From the NCBI RefSeq assembly GCF_001936595.1, contig NZ_MLBG01000026.1, forward strand, positions 1 to 42,464: a stretch of DNA of 42,464 bases, written 5' to 3'. The stretch is from Desulfovibrio sp. DV. GTDB lineage: Bacteria; Desulfobacterota; Desulfovibrionia; Desulfovibrionales; Desulfovibrionaceae. This document shows positions 14,453-22,389 of this stretch, piece by piece; position 1 is the first letter of the stretch; each line of letters opens with the position of its first letter. Made by a program: the position numbers and the translations under genes. The notes beneath the pieces are model-generated. The model had not been told where the DNA came from. It made no database searches and saw only the letters and a list, made by a program, of their open reading frames with translations.

Positions 14453-15208
14453 GTGGCACACTGTACGACGCCAAGACCGAAAATCCAGGTCAGCAATTTC
14501 ACCAAGCGCTACGGCGACCTGACCGTTCTCGACAATATCCACTTCGACATCAGGGAAGGGGAGCTGGTCAGCATCGTCGGGCCCACAGGCTGCGGCAAGA
14601 CCACCTTTCTCAACTGCATGTCCAAGCTGACCGAAACCACCGAAGGCAACATCTTCATCGACGGCGAAGTGGCCAACCCCGTCAAGCACAACCTGGCCTT
14701 CGTCTTCCAGGAGCCGACGGCCCTGCCCTGGCGCACCGTCAGACAGAACGTGGCCTACGGCATGGAGGTCAAGAAGTTCCCCAGGGACGAACTGCAAAAG
14801 CGCCTGGACTACATCTTAAACCTCGTCGGCCTGGAAGACACCGCCGATCTCTATCCCAACCAGATTTCGGCCAGCATGATGCAGCGTATTGCCGTGGCCC
14901 GGGCCTTTGCCGTCAACCCGGACCTGCTGCTCATGGACGAACCCTACGGCCAGCTCGACGTCAAGCTGCGCTTTTATCTCGAAGACGAGCTGGTCAAGCT
15001 CTGGCAGACGCTCAAAAGCACGGTCCTGTTCGTCACCCACAACATCGAAGAAGCGGTCTACGTGGCCGAGCGCATCATCGTGCTGACGCCCAAGCCCACC
15101 AAGGTGCGGGCCGAAGTCGTGGTCGATCTGCCGCGTCCCAGAAACTTCCTGGACCCCAAGTTCATCGAAATCCGCCGGCACGTCACCGATCTCATCCGTT
15201 GGTGGTGA
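14453..15208 (+). CDS. ABC importer ATPase 1, nitrate/sulfonate/taurine type, degenerate signature motif
   Basis: A protein of 251 residues of the NrtD/SsuB/TauB type. Walker A is GPTGCGKTT, the Q-loop VFQEPTALPW, Walker B LLLMDEPYGQLD and the H-loop FVTHNIEEA. The signature motif, normally LSGGMRQR, reads ISASMMQR, so both signature glycines are lost. The second ATPase of this operon (16945) has an intact signature but lacks the H-loop histidine. Paired as a heterodimer they would give one complete and one dead ATP site. The GTG at 14453 has GAGGAG upstream. It continues directly from cassette B, and its permease follows 30 nt later. Confidence 0.9.
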   Translation: MAHCTTPRPKIQVSNFTKRYGDLTVLDNIHFDIREGELVSIVGPTGCGKTTFLNCMSKLTETTEGNIFIDGEVANPVKHNLAFVFQEPTALPWRTVRQNVAYGMEVKKFPRDELQKRLDYILNLVGLEDTADLYPNQISASMMQRIAVARAFAVNPDLLLMDEPYGQLDVKLRFYLEDELVKLWQTLKSTVLFVTHNIEEAVYVAERIIVLTPKPTKVRAEVVVDLPRPRNFLDPKFIEIRRHVTDLIRWW

Positions 15209-15238
15209 TCGCGGTCCACGGCATAGGAGTGATGCACC

Positions 15239-16048
15239 ATGGCATTTGAAACCGTCAAAGTCCGAAAGCCCCTGCTGCTGCGACTGCTGCCATTTTTAAG
15301 CGTGGCCACCTTTTTCCTGGTCTGGGAGTTTGCCGTATCCCCGCCCGGCGTCTCGGACTGGCGCATCCCGTCCACCCTGCTCACCCGTCCGTCCGACACC
15401 CTGCTTCTGGCCATCGACAAGCTCACCAACGTCAATCCCGACGGCGCAACCCTTGGCACCCACGCCTGGGTGAGCATGCAGGAGGCGTTTACCGGCTACA
15501 TCCTGGCCCTGCTCGTCGGCATTCCCCTGGGCCTGCTCATGGGCTGGTTCTCGGCGGTGCGCGGCCTGGCCCGGCCCATCTTCGAGCTGGTGCGGCCCAT
15601 TCCGCCCATTGCCTGGATTCCCCTGACCATCTTCTGGTTCGGCATCGGCCTTGGCGGCAAGGTCTTCATCATCTGGATCTCCGGCATCGTGCCCTGCGTC
15701 ATCAACGCCTACATCGGCGTCGGCATGACCAACCCGGTGCACATCCAGATGGCCCGCACCTTCGGGGCCAGCGACTGGAAGATCTTCACCAGCATCTGCA
15801 TCCCCTCGGCCCTGCCCATGGTCTTCGGGGCTCTGCAGATCGCCCTGGCCTACTGCTGGGTGACCCTGGTCGGGGCCGAGCTGCTGGCCTCGGACCAGGG
15901 CCTGGGCTTTCTCATCACCATGGGCCGCAACCTCGGCCGCACCGACATCGTGATCCTCGGCATGGTCAGCGTGGGTCTGGCCGGAGCCGTCATCGGCTGC
16001 ATCATCGACAGGATCGAGTCCAAACTGCTGGCCGGGATACGGAGATAA
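15239..16048 (+). CDS. ABC importer permease 1 (SsuC/TauC/NrtB type)
   Basis: A protein of 269 residues with about six transmembrane helices. The BPD permease loop that docks the ATPase is recognisable around ARTFGASDWKIFTSICIP (EAA-like loop), followed by ALPMVFGALQIALAYCW. A further conserved segment is RPIFELVRPIPPIAWIPL, typical of nitrate/sulfonate permeases. It lies between ATPase 1 and permease 2, separated from the latter by 3 nt, so the two permeases are expected to form a heterodimer. Confidence 0.9.
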   Translation: MAFETVKVRKPLLLRLLPFLSVATFFLVWEFAVSPPGVSDWRIPSTLLTRPSDTLLLAIDKLTNVNPDGATLGTHAWVSMQEAFTGYILALLVGIPLGLLMGWFSAVRGLARPIFELVRPIPPIAWIPLTIFWFGIGLGGKVFIIWISGIVPCVINAYIGVGMTNPVHIQMARTFGASDWKIFTSICIPSALPMVFGALQIALAYCWVTLVGAELLASDQGLGFLITMGRNLGRTDIVILGMVSVGLAGAVIGCIIDRIESKLLAGIRR

Positions 16049-16051
16049 GCC

Positions 16052-16909
16052 ATGAGCGACACCGCTGCATCCGTCTGCAATGAAGTCATCGTGCGGGGGC
16101 CGGCCAAGCGCCGCATCACCCTGGCCTCGGTCCTTCGCAACGAATACTTCCTCAACACCGTGTCCCTGCTCCTGTTTTTCGGGCTGTGGCACTGGGCTGC
16201 GGCCAGCCGGGTGCTTGGCACCTCAAGCGCCCTGGCCACGCCCTTTGAAGTCGTCGTGCGCCTGCAGGAGCTTTTCACCTCCACCCTGGCCGGCCTGACC
16301 ATGTGGGGCCACATCTTCGCCAGCCTGCGCCGGGTGCTCATCGGCTTTATCATCGCCGCCGCCCTGGGCGTGCCCCTGGGGCTGATCATGGCCCTTAATC
16401 CCTACGTCAACGCCGTGGTCAAGCCCATCGTCGACATCTTCAAGCCCATGCCGCCCCTGGCCTGGATCTCCGTGGCCATCCTGTGGTTCGGCATCCAGGA
16501 GATGCCCAAGATCTTCATCATCGTCATCGGCTCCTTTGTCCCGGCCCTGTTGAATGCCTACAACAGCGTCCTTTTGATCGAACCGGAACTCTACGACGTG
16601 GTGCGGGTCATGGGCGGTGGACGCTGGAACGAGGTCAAGCAGGTGTGCATTCCGGCCTCGCTGCCGGCCATCTCTGCCGGCCTGCAGATTGCCCTGTCCA
16701 GCGCCTGGGGCTGCGTCCTGGCCGCCGAACTGGTCAGCTCCCGTTCCGGCCTGGGCTACATCATCATCCAGGGCATGAAGGTGTCCGATCCGGCCATGGT
16801 GCTTGGCGGCATGGCCGTCATTGCGGTCATCGCCTGGCTGATGTCCCGGGCCATGGACGCCCTGGACCGCAAGCTGTGCCCCTGGCGCCGCGAAATCAAG
16901 GATCTCTAG
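16052..16909 (+). CDS. ABC importer permease 2 (SsuC/TauC/NrtB type)
   Basis: A protein of 285 residues with six predicted membrane helices. The family segment VKPIVDIFKPMPPLAWISV and the docking loop VRVMGGGRWNEVKQVCIPAS are present. It has a longer N-terminal cytoplasmic part than permease 1 and only the general family similarity to it. Two different permeases and two different ATPases in one operon are less usual for this importer class, which generally has one of each working as homodimers. Starts 3 nt after permease 1, with GGAGAT as ribosome binding site. Confidence 0.9.
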   Translation: MSDTAASVCNEVIVRGPAKRRITLASVLRNEYFLNTVSLLLFFGLWHWAAASRVLGTSSALATPFEVVVRLQELFTSTLAGLTMWGHIFASLRRVLIGFIIAAALGVPLGLIMALNPYVNAVVKPIVDIFKPMPPLAWISVAILWFGIQEMPKIFIIVIGSFVPALLNAYNSVLLIEPELYDVVRVMGGGRWNEVKQVCIPASLPAISAGLQIALSSAWGCVLAAELVSSRSGLGYIIIQGMKVSDPAMVLGGMAVIAVIAWLMSRAMDALDRKLCPWRREIKDL

Positions 16910-16944
16910 ACCCGCCCCGGCGCGGCTACTGAAGGGATAGAACC

Positions 16945-17727
16945 GTGAATACGCCAACACACGCGGCCAACGTCAAGATCGCCTGCGACGCCGTGTCCAT
17001 GACCTTCATCCAGAAAGGCGTCCAGCGCGTCCCGGTCCTGCGCGACGTCTCCATGGAGGTCTTTGACCAGGAATTCCTGGTCATCCTCGGGCCGGGACAA
17101 TGCGGCAAGACCACCTTGCTGCGCATCATCGCCGGCCTGGAAACGCCTTCAAGCGGCGAGATCCGCCTGGACGGCGCGCCCATCGACGGTCCCGGAACCG
17201 ACCGGGGCCTGGTCTTTCAAAGCTACATGCTTTTTCCCTGGAAGACGGTCCTTGGCAACGTGACCGTGGGCCTGGACATGAATCCGGCCCTCACTCCCGA
17301 GGAACGCCGGGTCGAGGCCAAGCGCTGCATCGATCTGGTCGGCCTGTCCGGCTTCGAGAAATACTATCCGCACCAGCTCTCCGGCGGCATGAAGCAGCGC
17401 GTCGGCCTGGCCCGGGCCTTTTCCATGCAGCCCAAGGTCATGCTCATGGACGAGCCCTTTGGCCAGCTCGACGCCCAGACGCGGTTTTTCATGGAGCAGG
17501 AGACCGAACGCATCTGGCTCAGCCAAAAGCGCACCACCCTGTTTGTCACCAACAACATCGACGAGGCCCTGCTCCTTGGCGACCGCATCGTCACCATGGA
17601 AGGCAAGCTCCCCGGCCAGGTCAAGGCGTCCTACCGGGTGGATCTGCCCCGGCCCCGCGACCCCATGGATATCCGGTTCCTGCAGCTGCGCCAGGAGATC
17701 ACCGACGCCCAGGAACTGACCCTGTAA
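16945..17727 (+). CDS. ABC importer ATPase 2, nitrate/sulfonate/taurine type, H-loop His replaced
   Basis: A protein of 260 residues. Walker A is GPGQCGKTT, the Q-loop VFQSYMLFPW, the signature LSGGMKQR (intact) and Walker B VMLMDEPFGQLD (intact Glu). The H-loop, normally VTHD, reads FVTNNIDEA, so the switch histidine is Asn. Together with the degenerate signature of ATPase 1, both defects fall in the same composite site of a heterodimer. The other site takes Walker motifs and His from ATPase 1 and the signature from this protein, and is complete. The start is the GTG at 16945, 35 nt after permease 2. Confidence 0.9.
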   Translation: MNTPTHAANVKIACDAVSMTFIQKGVQRVPVLRDVSMEVFDQEFLVILGPGQCGKTTLLRIIAGLETPSSGEIRLDGAPIDGPGTDRGLVFQSYMLFPWKTVLGNVTVGLDMNPALTPEERRVEAKRCIDLVGLSGFEKYYPHQLSGGMKQRVGLARAFSMQPKVMLMDEPFGQLDAQTRFFMEQETERIWLSQKRTTLFVTNNIDEALLLGDRIVTMEGKLPGQVKASYRVDLPRPRDPMDIRFLQLRQEITDAQELTL

Positions 17728-17786
17728 TGGCGGCCATCCCGGACGCGCGGCGCGTCCCTCAACCCGTAACTGTTCGGAGGTTGTGT

Positions 17787-18857
17787 ATGAGACGGTATCT
17801 CGCCCTCGCCCTGACCCTGGCCTTCGTCCTGGCCCAGGCCATACCCGCCCTGGCCCAGGACAAGCCGGTCAAGGTGCCGACCTGCTGGATGGATTCCTCG
17901 GAAGCATTCAATATCTGGTATGCCAAGAAAAAGGGATGGGACAAGGAAGAGGGGCTCGACCTGGAAATGCTCATGTTCGGCAGCGGTCCGGCCCAGATGG
18001 AGGCCCTGCCGGCCAAGCAGTGGGTCATGGGCGGCACCGGCGTTGGCGGCGTGCTCATCGGCGGGATGCGCTACGACATCTCGCTTCTGGCCCCGGCCAT
18101 CGACGAGGCCGAGGTCAATGCCTTCTACGTCCGCGCCGACAGCCCGATTTTAAAGACCAAGGGCTTTAACCCCGCCTATCCCGACGTGTACGGCAGCCCT
18201 GAATCCGTCAAGGGCAAGACCATCCTGCTCACCTCCCAGACCACGGTCCATTATATCGTCGGCAAGTGGCTGGAAATCCTTGGCCTCAAGGAAAGCGACG
18301 TCAAGATCACCAACATGGAGCAGCCCTCCATCGTGGCCGCCTTTGAAAAGGGCATCGGCGACGTGGCCTCGGTGTGGGCGCCGTTCACCTTCACCTGCGA
18401 ATCGCGCGGCTGGGTCAAGGCCGGCTCCACCGGCACGACCAAGGCCAATACCGCAACCGTCCTGGTTGGCGACAAGAAGTGGTGCGAGGCCAATCCCCAG
18501 TTGGTGGCCAAGTTCCTGCGCGTCTACTTCCGCGTCTCCGACGTCATGCGCAAGGAAGGTCCCTCGCCCGAAATGGTCAAGGCCTACCAGGAATTCATGA
18601 ACGACTTCTGCGGCACCAAGATGAGCGCCGAGGACGCCAAAAAGGAGATGGAAGTCCATCCGCGTTGGACCCTGGCCGAGGCGATCAAGCTCAGTGCCGG
18701 CGACAACGATTCCCCCATTGCCAAGTGGCAGGTCCAGGCCGCCGCGTTTTTCACCTCCATGGGCCGTTTTTCCCCGGCCGAACTGGAAAAGTTCAAAAAG
18801 ACCGATCTGGTCACCGACAAATACCTGAAGATCGCTGCTGAAAAGCCCCTGCCCTAG
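17787..18857 (+). CDS. ABC importer substrate-binding protein (NMT1/SsuA/TauA-like), exported
   Basis: A protein of 356 residues with a Sec signal peptide (residues 1-24, cleavage after ALA in AIPALAQDK). The mature protein follows the periplasmic binding fold of nitrate/sulfonate/taurine receptors: PTCWMDSSEAFNIWYAKKK near the start, then an EEGLDLEM region, and KGKTILLTSQTTVHYIVGK in the middle. GGAGG lies 6 nt before the ATG at 17787. It is the receptor for the importer encoded just upstream. Ligand identity cannot be read from sequence; a small sulfonate- or carboxylate-like anion is the family expectation. Confidence 0.9.
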   Translation: MRRYLALALTLAFVLAQAIPALAQDKPVKVPTCWMDSSEAFNIWYAKKKGWDKEEGLDLEMLMFGSGPAQMEALPAKQWVMGGTGVGGVLIGGMRYDISLLAPAIDEAEVNAFYVRADSPILKTKGFNPAYPDVYGSPESVKGKTILLTSQTTVHYIVGKWLEILGLKESDVKITNMEQPSIVAAFEKGIGDVASVWAPFTFTCESRGWVKAGSTGTTKANTATVLVGDKKWCEANPQLVAKFLRVYFRVSDVMRKEGPSPEMVKAYQEFMNDFCGTKMSAEDAKKEMEVHPRWTLAEAIKLSAGDNDSPIAKWQVQAAAFFTSMGRFSPAELEKFKKTDLVTDKYLKIAAEKPLP

Positions 18858-18929
18858 CCCGGCCCGGCAACAGCGGCGCTTCCGGTATTTCCGACGTCCA
18901 CGGCCTGCCGGCGAATCCCCGCCACGATG

Positions 18930-18962
18930 CCCCGCCGGCCGGCAACTGGCCGGCCGGCGGGG
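18930..18962 (+). repeat. Strong GC hairpin between binding protein and porin
   Basis: Arms of 14 nt (CCCCGCCGGCCGGC at 18930-18943 with its complement at 18949-18962) flank a 5-nt loop. There is no T run, so rather than ending transcription it may stabilise the upstream messenger or lower porin expression. It lies 35 nt before the porin start. Confidence 0.5.
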
Positions 18963-18997
18963 TGTGCCCCGAACCCCTGTCAATTGGAGGATGGATG

Positions 18998-20470
18998 ATG
19001 CGACGTCTTTCCCTGCTCGTCCTGGTGGCCGCCCTGACCCTGGCCACAACGGCTGCCCGGGCCGCAACAGAAGTGCGCATGGTGGGCGATGCCCTGGTTT
19101 ACGGCAACTATTTCGCCAAACAAAACTTCACCGGCTGGAGCGGCCCGTCCTGGAACAACAACGTTCCCACCTGGACCGGGGCCGGCCAGCAGACCGAGGA
19201 CCGCTTCCAGATCTGGGAACGGTTCCGCGTGCGCGCCGACTTCGTGGCCAACGAGGCCGTCAAGTTTCGCCTGGGCACCCGGGTTCTGGACACCTGGGGC
19301 CATGGCACCCTGACCGCGGCCAACCCCACGGTCTCCATCTCTGTGTATCAGGCCTATCTGCAGTTCAAGCTGCCCGGCAGCGACGTGGAGGTCACGGCCG
19401 GCCTGCAGGACCTGTCCCTGCCGGCCAACGAATTCTTCTGCGACTCCGTGGTCTTCGGCGGCGACCGGGCCGCCGGGCTGGTCGTGCGCGCCCCGCTCAT
19501 CAACGACACCCTGGGCATCTCCGCCGGCTATGCCCGGCTTATTGACACCAACAAGACCTACGACACCACCACCACCCAGGTGTCTGACGAGCTCGACCTG
19601 TACTTCCTGGCCCTGCCCGTGACCGGCCAGGGGTTCACCACCACGCCCTGGGCTGCTGTGAGCGTGGCCGGCCGCGACGCCGCCTACTTCACCAACTACT
19701 CCTACGCCAACACGACCTTTGCCGAGAACCTGCTTTCGGCCGGGACGCTCCTGTCCCCGACCAAGTGGAAGAACAGCCAGAACCCGTACTTCTGGGCCGG
19801 CGACACCTTCCAGATCACGGCTCTTGATCCGATCAAGTTCTACGGCGATGTGGTCTACGGGGCCGGAGCGGTCAACGACCGCAAAAAAAGCAAGCGCGAA
19901 GGCTGGTTCGTCGACCTTGGCGCCGAGTACACCGGCTTTACCATGGTCACCCCCCAGGCCTTTGGCTGGTGGTCCACCGGTGAGGACAGCTCCACCAGAA
20001 ACGGCAGCGAACGCCTGCCCATCCTGGAATCGAGCTGGGGACCGGGCAACAGCTTCCTGTTCGACACCACCCAGGACCTGTACATGAACAGCAACATGGG
20101 CATGAGCATCGTTGGCAACTGGGGTCTTGGCGCCTCCCTGGACAAGATCTCCTTTGTCGAAAAACTCACCCATCGCCTGACCTTCATGTACGTCCACGGC
20201 AACAACTCTTCCAAGGCCATCCGCAACCTCAACACCCTGCTCGGCAGCAATCCCTACTTCCAGATGGGCCATGACCTGACCAGCGACGAGCATGTCATGT
20301 CGGTCAACTTCGACAACAAATACCAGATTTACGAAAGTCTGGCCCTGCTTCTCGAAACCGGCTGGGCCCATGGCGAGTTCCAGAAAAGCGTGTGGGGACG
20401 CCGCCTGGTCAATGCCTCGCGCGACGGCGACTCCCTCAAGGTGGCCTTTGGCCTCAAGTACCGCTTCTAG
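18998..20470 (+). CDS. Outer membrane homotrimeric porin, Desulfovibrio type
   Basis: A protein of 490 residues with a signal peptide (LSLLVLVAALTLATTAARA) and a mature protein made of beta strands ending in an aromatic residue (LKVAFGLKYRF), as outer-membrane barrels do. VRMVGDALVYGNYFAKQNF at the mature N-terminus, then IWERFRVRADF and VYQAYLQFK, are characteristic of the porin family common in Desulfovibrio. ATG 18998 has GGAGG 7 nt upstream; ATG 18995 is the alternative. It ends the importer operon and probably lets its substrate cross the outer membrane. A UUCG hairpin follows the stop. Confidence 0.9.
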   Translation: MRRLSLLVLVAALTLATTAARAATEVRMVGDALVYGNYFAKQNFTGWSGPSWNNNVPTWTGAGQQTEDRFQIWERFRVRADFVANEAVKFRLGTRVLDTWGHGTLTAANPTVSISVYQAYLQFKLPGSDVEVTAGLQDLSLPANEFFCDSVVFGGDRAAGLVVRAPLINDTLGISAGYARLIDTNKTYDTTTTQVSDELDLYFLALPVTGQGFTTTPWAAVSVAGRDAAYFTNYSYANTTFAENLLSAGTLLSPTKWKNSQNPYFWAGDTFQITALDPIKFYGDVVYGAGAVNDRKKSKREGWFVDLGAEYTGFTMVTPQAFGWWSTGEDSSTRNGSERLPILESSWGPGNSFLFDTTQDLYMNSNMGMSIVGNWGLGASLDKISFVEKLTHRLTFMYVHGNNSSKAIRNLNTLLGSNPYFQMGHDLTSDEHVMSVNFDNKYQIYESLALLLETGWAHGEFQKSVWGRRLVNASRDGDSLKVAFGLKYRF

Positions 20471-20499
20471 ACAGGCCGGCCTTCCGGCACCGTCTCCCT

Positions 20500-20525
20500 G
20501 CGCCGGGGTCTTCGGGTCCCGGCGC
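20500..20525 (+). terminator. Hairpin with UUCG tetraloop after the porin
   Basis: The stem pairs GCGCCGGGGTC with GGTCCCGGCGC (two G-U pairs allowed) around a TTCG loop, 29 nt after the porin stop. It is followed by GTTGTTG, a poor U-tract. Probably the end of the importer/porin transcript. Confidence 0.6.
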
Positions 20526-20628
20526 GTTGTTGCTGCCCGCAGGCCTTATGGCCCTCGCCTCGGGGGTGGCGGCGCGCCCCCAAGGACGCTGCATTGACGC
20601 CACGACGGGAAGCTCTTATTGCAGTCCG

Positions 20629-22389
20629 GTGTACCGGTGCGATCATACGATAAAAAACAGAATTCTTGAGAAATATCTGCCAGTTGTCCTGGGCTTTGGG
20701 CTGCTGTGCCTGGTTGTGGCCTGCTGTCCGGCAAGCCCAGTCCAGGCCCAGGAATCGGCCCCGGCCCGTCGCCCGCTGGTCATCGGCGGCGACAAGAACT
20801 ACCCCCCCTACGAATATCTCGACGAAAACGGCCAGCCGGCCGGCTTCAATGTCGATCTGTCCAGGGCCGTTGGCGAGGCCATGGGCGTTCCCGTGCAGTT
20901 TGTGCTCATGGACTGGTCCCGCCTGCACGAAGCCCTGGCCGACGGCACGGTGGACGCCCTGCAGCGCACGCCCTATTCCAATCTCTGGCTGCGCGAGGCC
21001 GAACTCACCCCGCCCCACACCACCATCCACCACGCCATCTTTGCCCGCAGGGACACGCCGGCCGTTTCCTCCCTGGAGGAACTGGCCGGGAAAAAGGTCA
21101 TCGTCCATCCCGGGGGCAGCATCAACGACATCCTGGACGGCCTGGGCTACGAAAAGGACCTCATTTTTTCCAGGACCCCGGTGGGCGGCCTGCGCCGTCT
21201 GGCCTCGGGGGAGGGGGAGTATGCCGTGGTGGCCATGCTGCCCGGACTCTTTGCCCTGGAGCAGGAGAAACTCGACAATATCCGGGTCGTGGCCAAAAGC
21301 GTGACCAGCCAGCCCTACGGATTTGCCGTCATCCACGGCAACGAGGCCACCCTGGCCCTGCTTGGCGAAGGGCTCGCCCTGGTCAAGCAGTCGGGCCGCT
21401 ACCAGGAACTGCGGCGCAAATGGTTCGGGGTCATGGACACCGAGGCCTTCTCGCCCCGGATGGTGCTCCGTTATGCGGCCGTGGTCCTTGGGCCGCTGTT
21501 GCTGTTGCTTGGCGGGGCGGCCCTTTGGACGCGTTCGCTCAAACGGCAGGTCGACCAGCGCACGCGCTCGCTCTCCGATGCCCTGGCCCTGTTGCGCGAC
21601 AACCAGCAGCAGCTCGTCCAGGCCGACAAGATGGCGGCCCTGGGCGTCCTGGTTTCGGGCGTGGCCCATGAGATCAACAACCCGAACGGGTTGATCCTGC
21701 TTAATGTGCCGATTCTGAAAAAGCTCAACGCCGAGGCCATGCGCGTTCTGGACGAGGTCTACCGGGAGCGGGGCGATTTCCCCCTTGGCGGCGGCACCTA
21801 TTCGCGCATCCGGGACAAGCTGCCGCGCATTGTCGACGTGGTCGAGGAAAGCGCCCAGCGCATCCGGCGCATCGTTGACGACCTGCGCGATTTTTCCCGT
21901 CTGGCCCCGCCAAGCGACCACCAGCCGTTTCAACTGGACGAGGTGGCCCAAAAGGCCGTCCGCCTGACCGGCAGCTCCATCCACAAAGCCACCCGGTATT
22001 TCCGCCAGCAAGACGCGCCCGACCTGCCGCCGGTGTGGGGCAATCCCGCGCGCATCGAACAGGTGGTGGTCAATTTGCTCCTCAATGCCTGCCAGGCCCT
22101 GCCATCGCCCGACCAGGGCATTGCCGTGGCCACGGCGCTGGCTCCGGGCGGCAAGGCCGTGGTCCTGACCGTGGCCGACGAGGGCGTCGGCATCGCCGCC
22201 GAGGACATCCCCCGCCTGACCGATCCCTTTTTCACCACCAAGCGGGCCACCGGCGGCACCGGGCTTGGGCTGTCCGTCTCGGCCGGCATCGTCAAGGAGC
22301 ATGGCGGCAGCCTGGAATTTTCCTCTGAACCGGGCCGGGGCACGACGGTGCGCCTGGTGCTGCCTGTTGCTGGCGGGGAGGCCGCATGA
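20629..22389 (+). CDS. Sensor histidine kinase with periplasmic SBP_bac_3 domain
   Basis: About 586 residues. A signal-anchor (LPVVLGFGLLCLVVACC) leads to a periplasmic type-3 solute-binding domain (PLVIGGDKNYPPYEYLDENG and onward to about residue 265). A second membrane helix (AAVVLGPLLLLLGGAALW) follows, then a HisKA domain with the H-box SGVAHEINNPNG and an ATPase domain with NLLLNACQALP, VADEGVGIAAEDIP, TKRATGGTGLGLSVS. It phosphorylates the regulator encoded next, with which it overlaps by 4 nt (ATGA). The binding domain suggests that it senses an amino-acid-like or organic-acid ligand in the periplasm. The start is uncertain: no ATG precedes the anchor, and I chose the GTG at 20629, though its ribosome binding site is weak. 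Confidence 0.85.
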   Translation: MYRCDHTIKNRILEKYLPVVLGFGLLCLVVACCPASPVQAQESAPARRPLVIGGDKNYPPYEYLDENGQPAGFNVDLSRAVGEAMGVPVQFVLMDWSRLHEALADGTVDALQRTPYSNLWLREAELTPPHTTIHHAIFARRDTPAVSSLEELAGKKVIVHPGGSINDILDGLGYEKDLIFSRTPVGGLRRLASGEGEYAVVAMLPGLFALEQEKLDNIRVVAKSVTSQPYGFAVIHGNEATLALLGEGLALVKQSGRYQELRRKWFGVMDTEAFSPRMVLRYAAVVLGPLLLLLGGAALWTRSLKRQVDQRTRSLSDALALLRDNQQQLVQADKMAALGVLVSGVAHEINNPNGLILLNVPILKKLNAEAMRVLDEVYRERGDFPLGGGTYSRIRDKLPRIVDVVEESAQRIRRIVDDLRDFSRLAPPSDHQPFQLDEVAQKAVRLTGSSIHKATRYFRQQDAPDLPPVWGNPARIEQVVVNLLLNACQALPSPDQGIAVATALAPGGKAVVLTVADEGVGIAAEDIPRLTDPFFTTKRATGGTGLGLSVSAGIVKEHGGSLEFSSEPGRGTTVRLVLPVAGGEAA

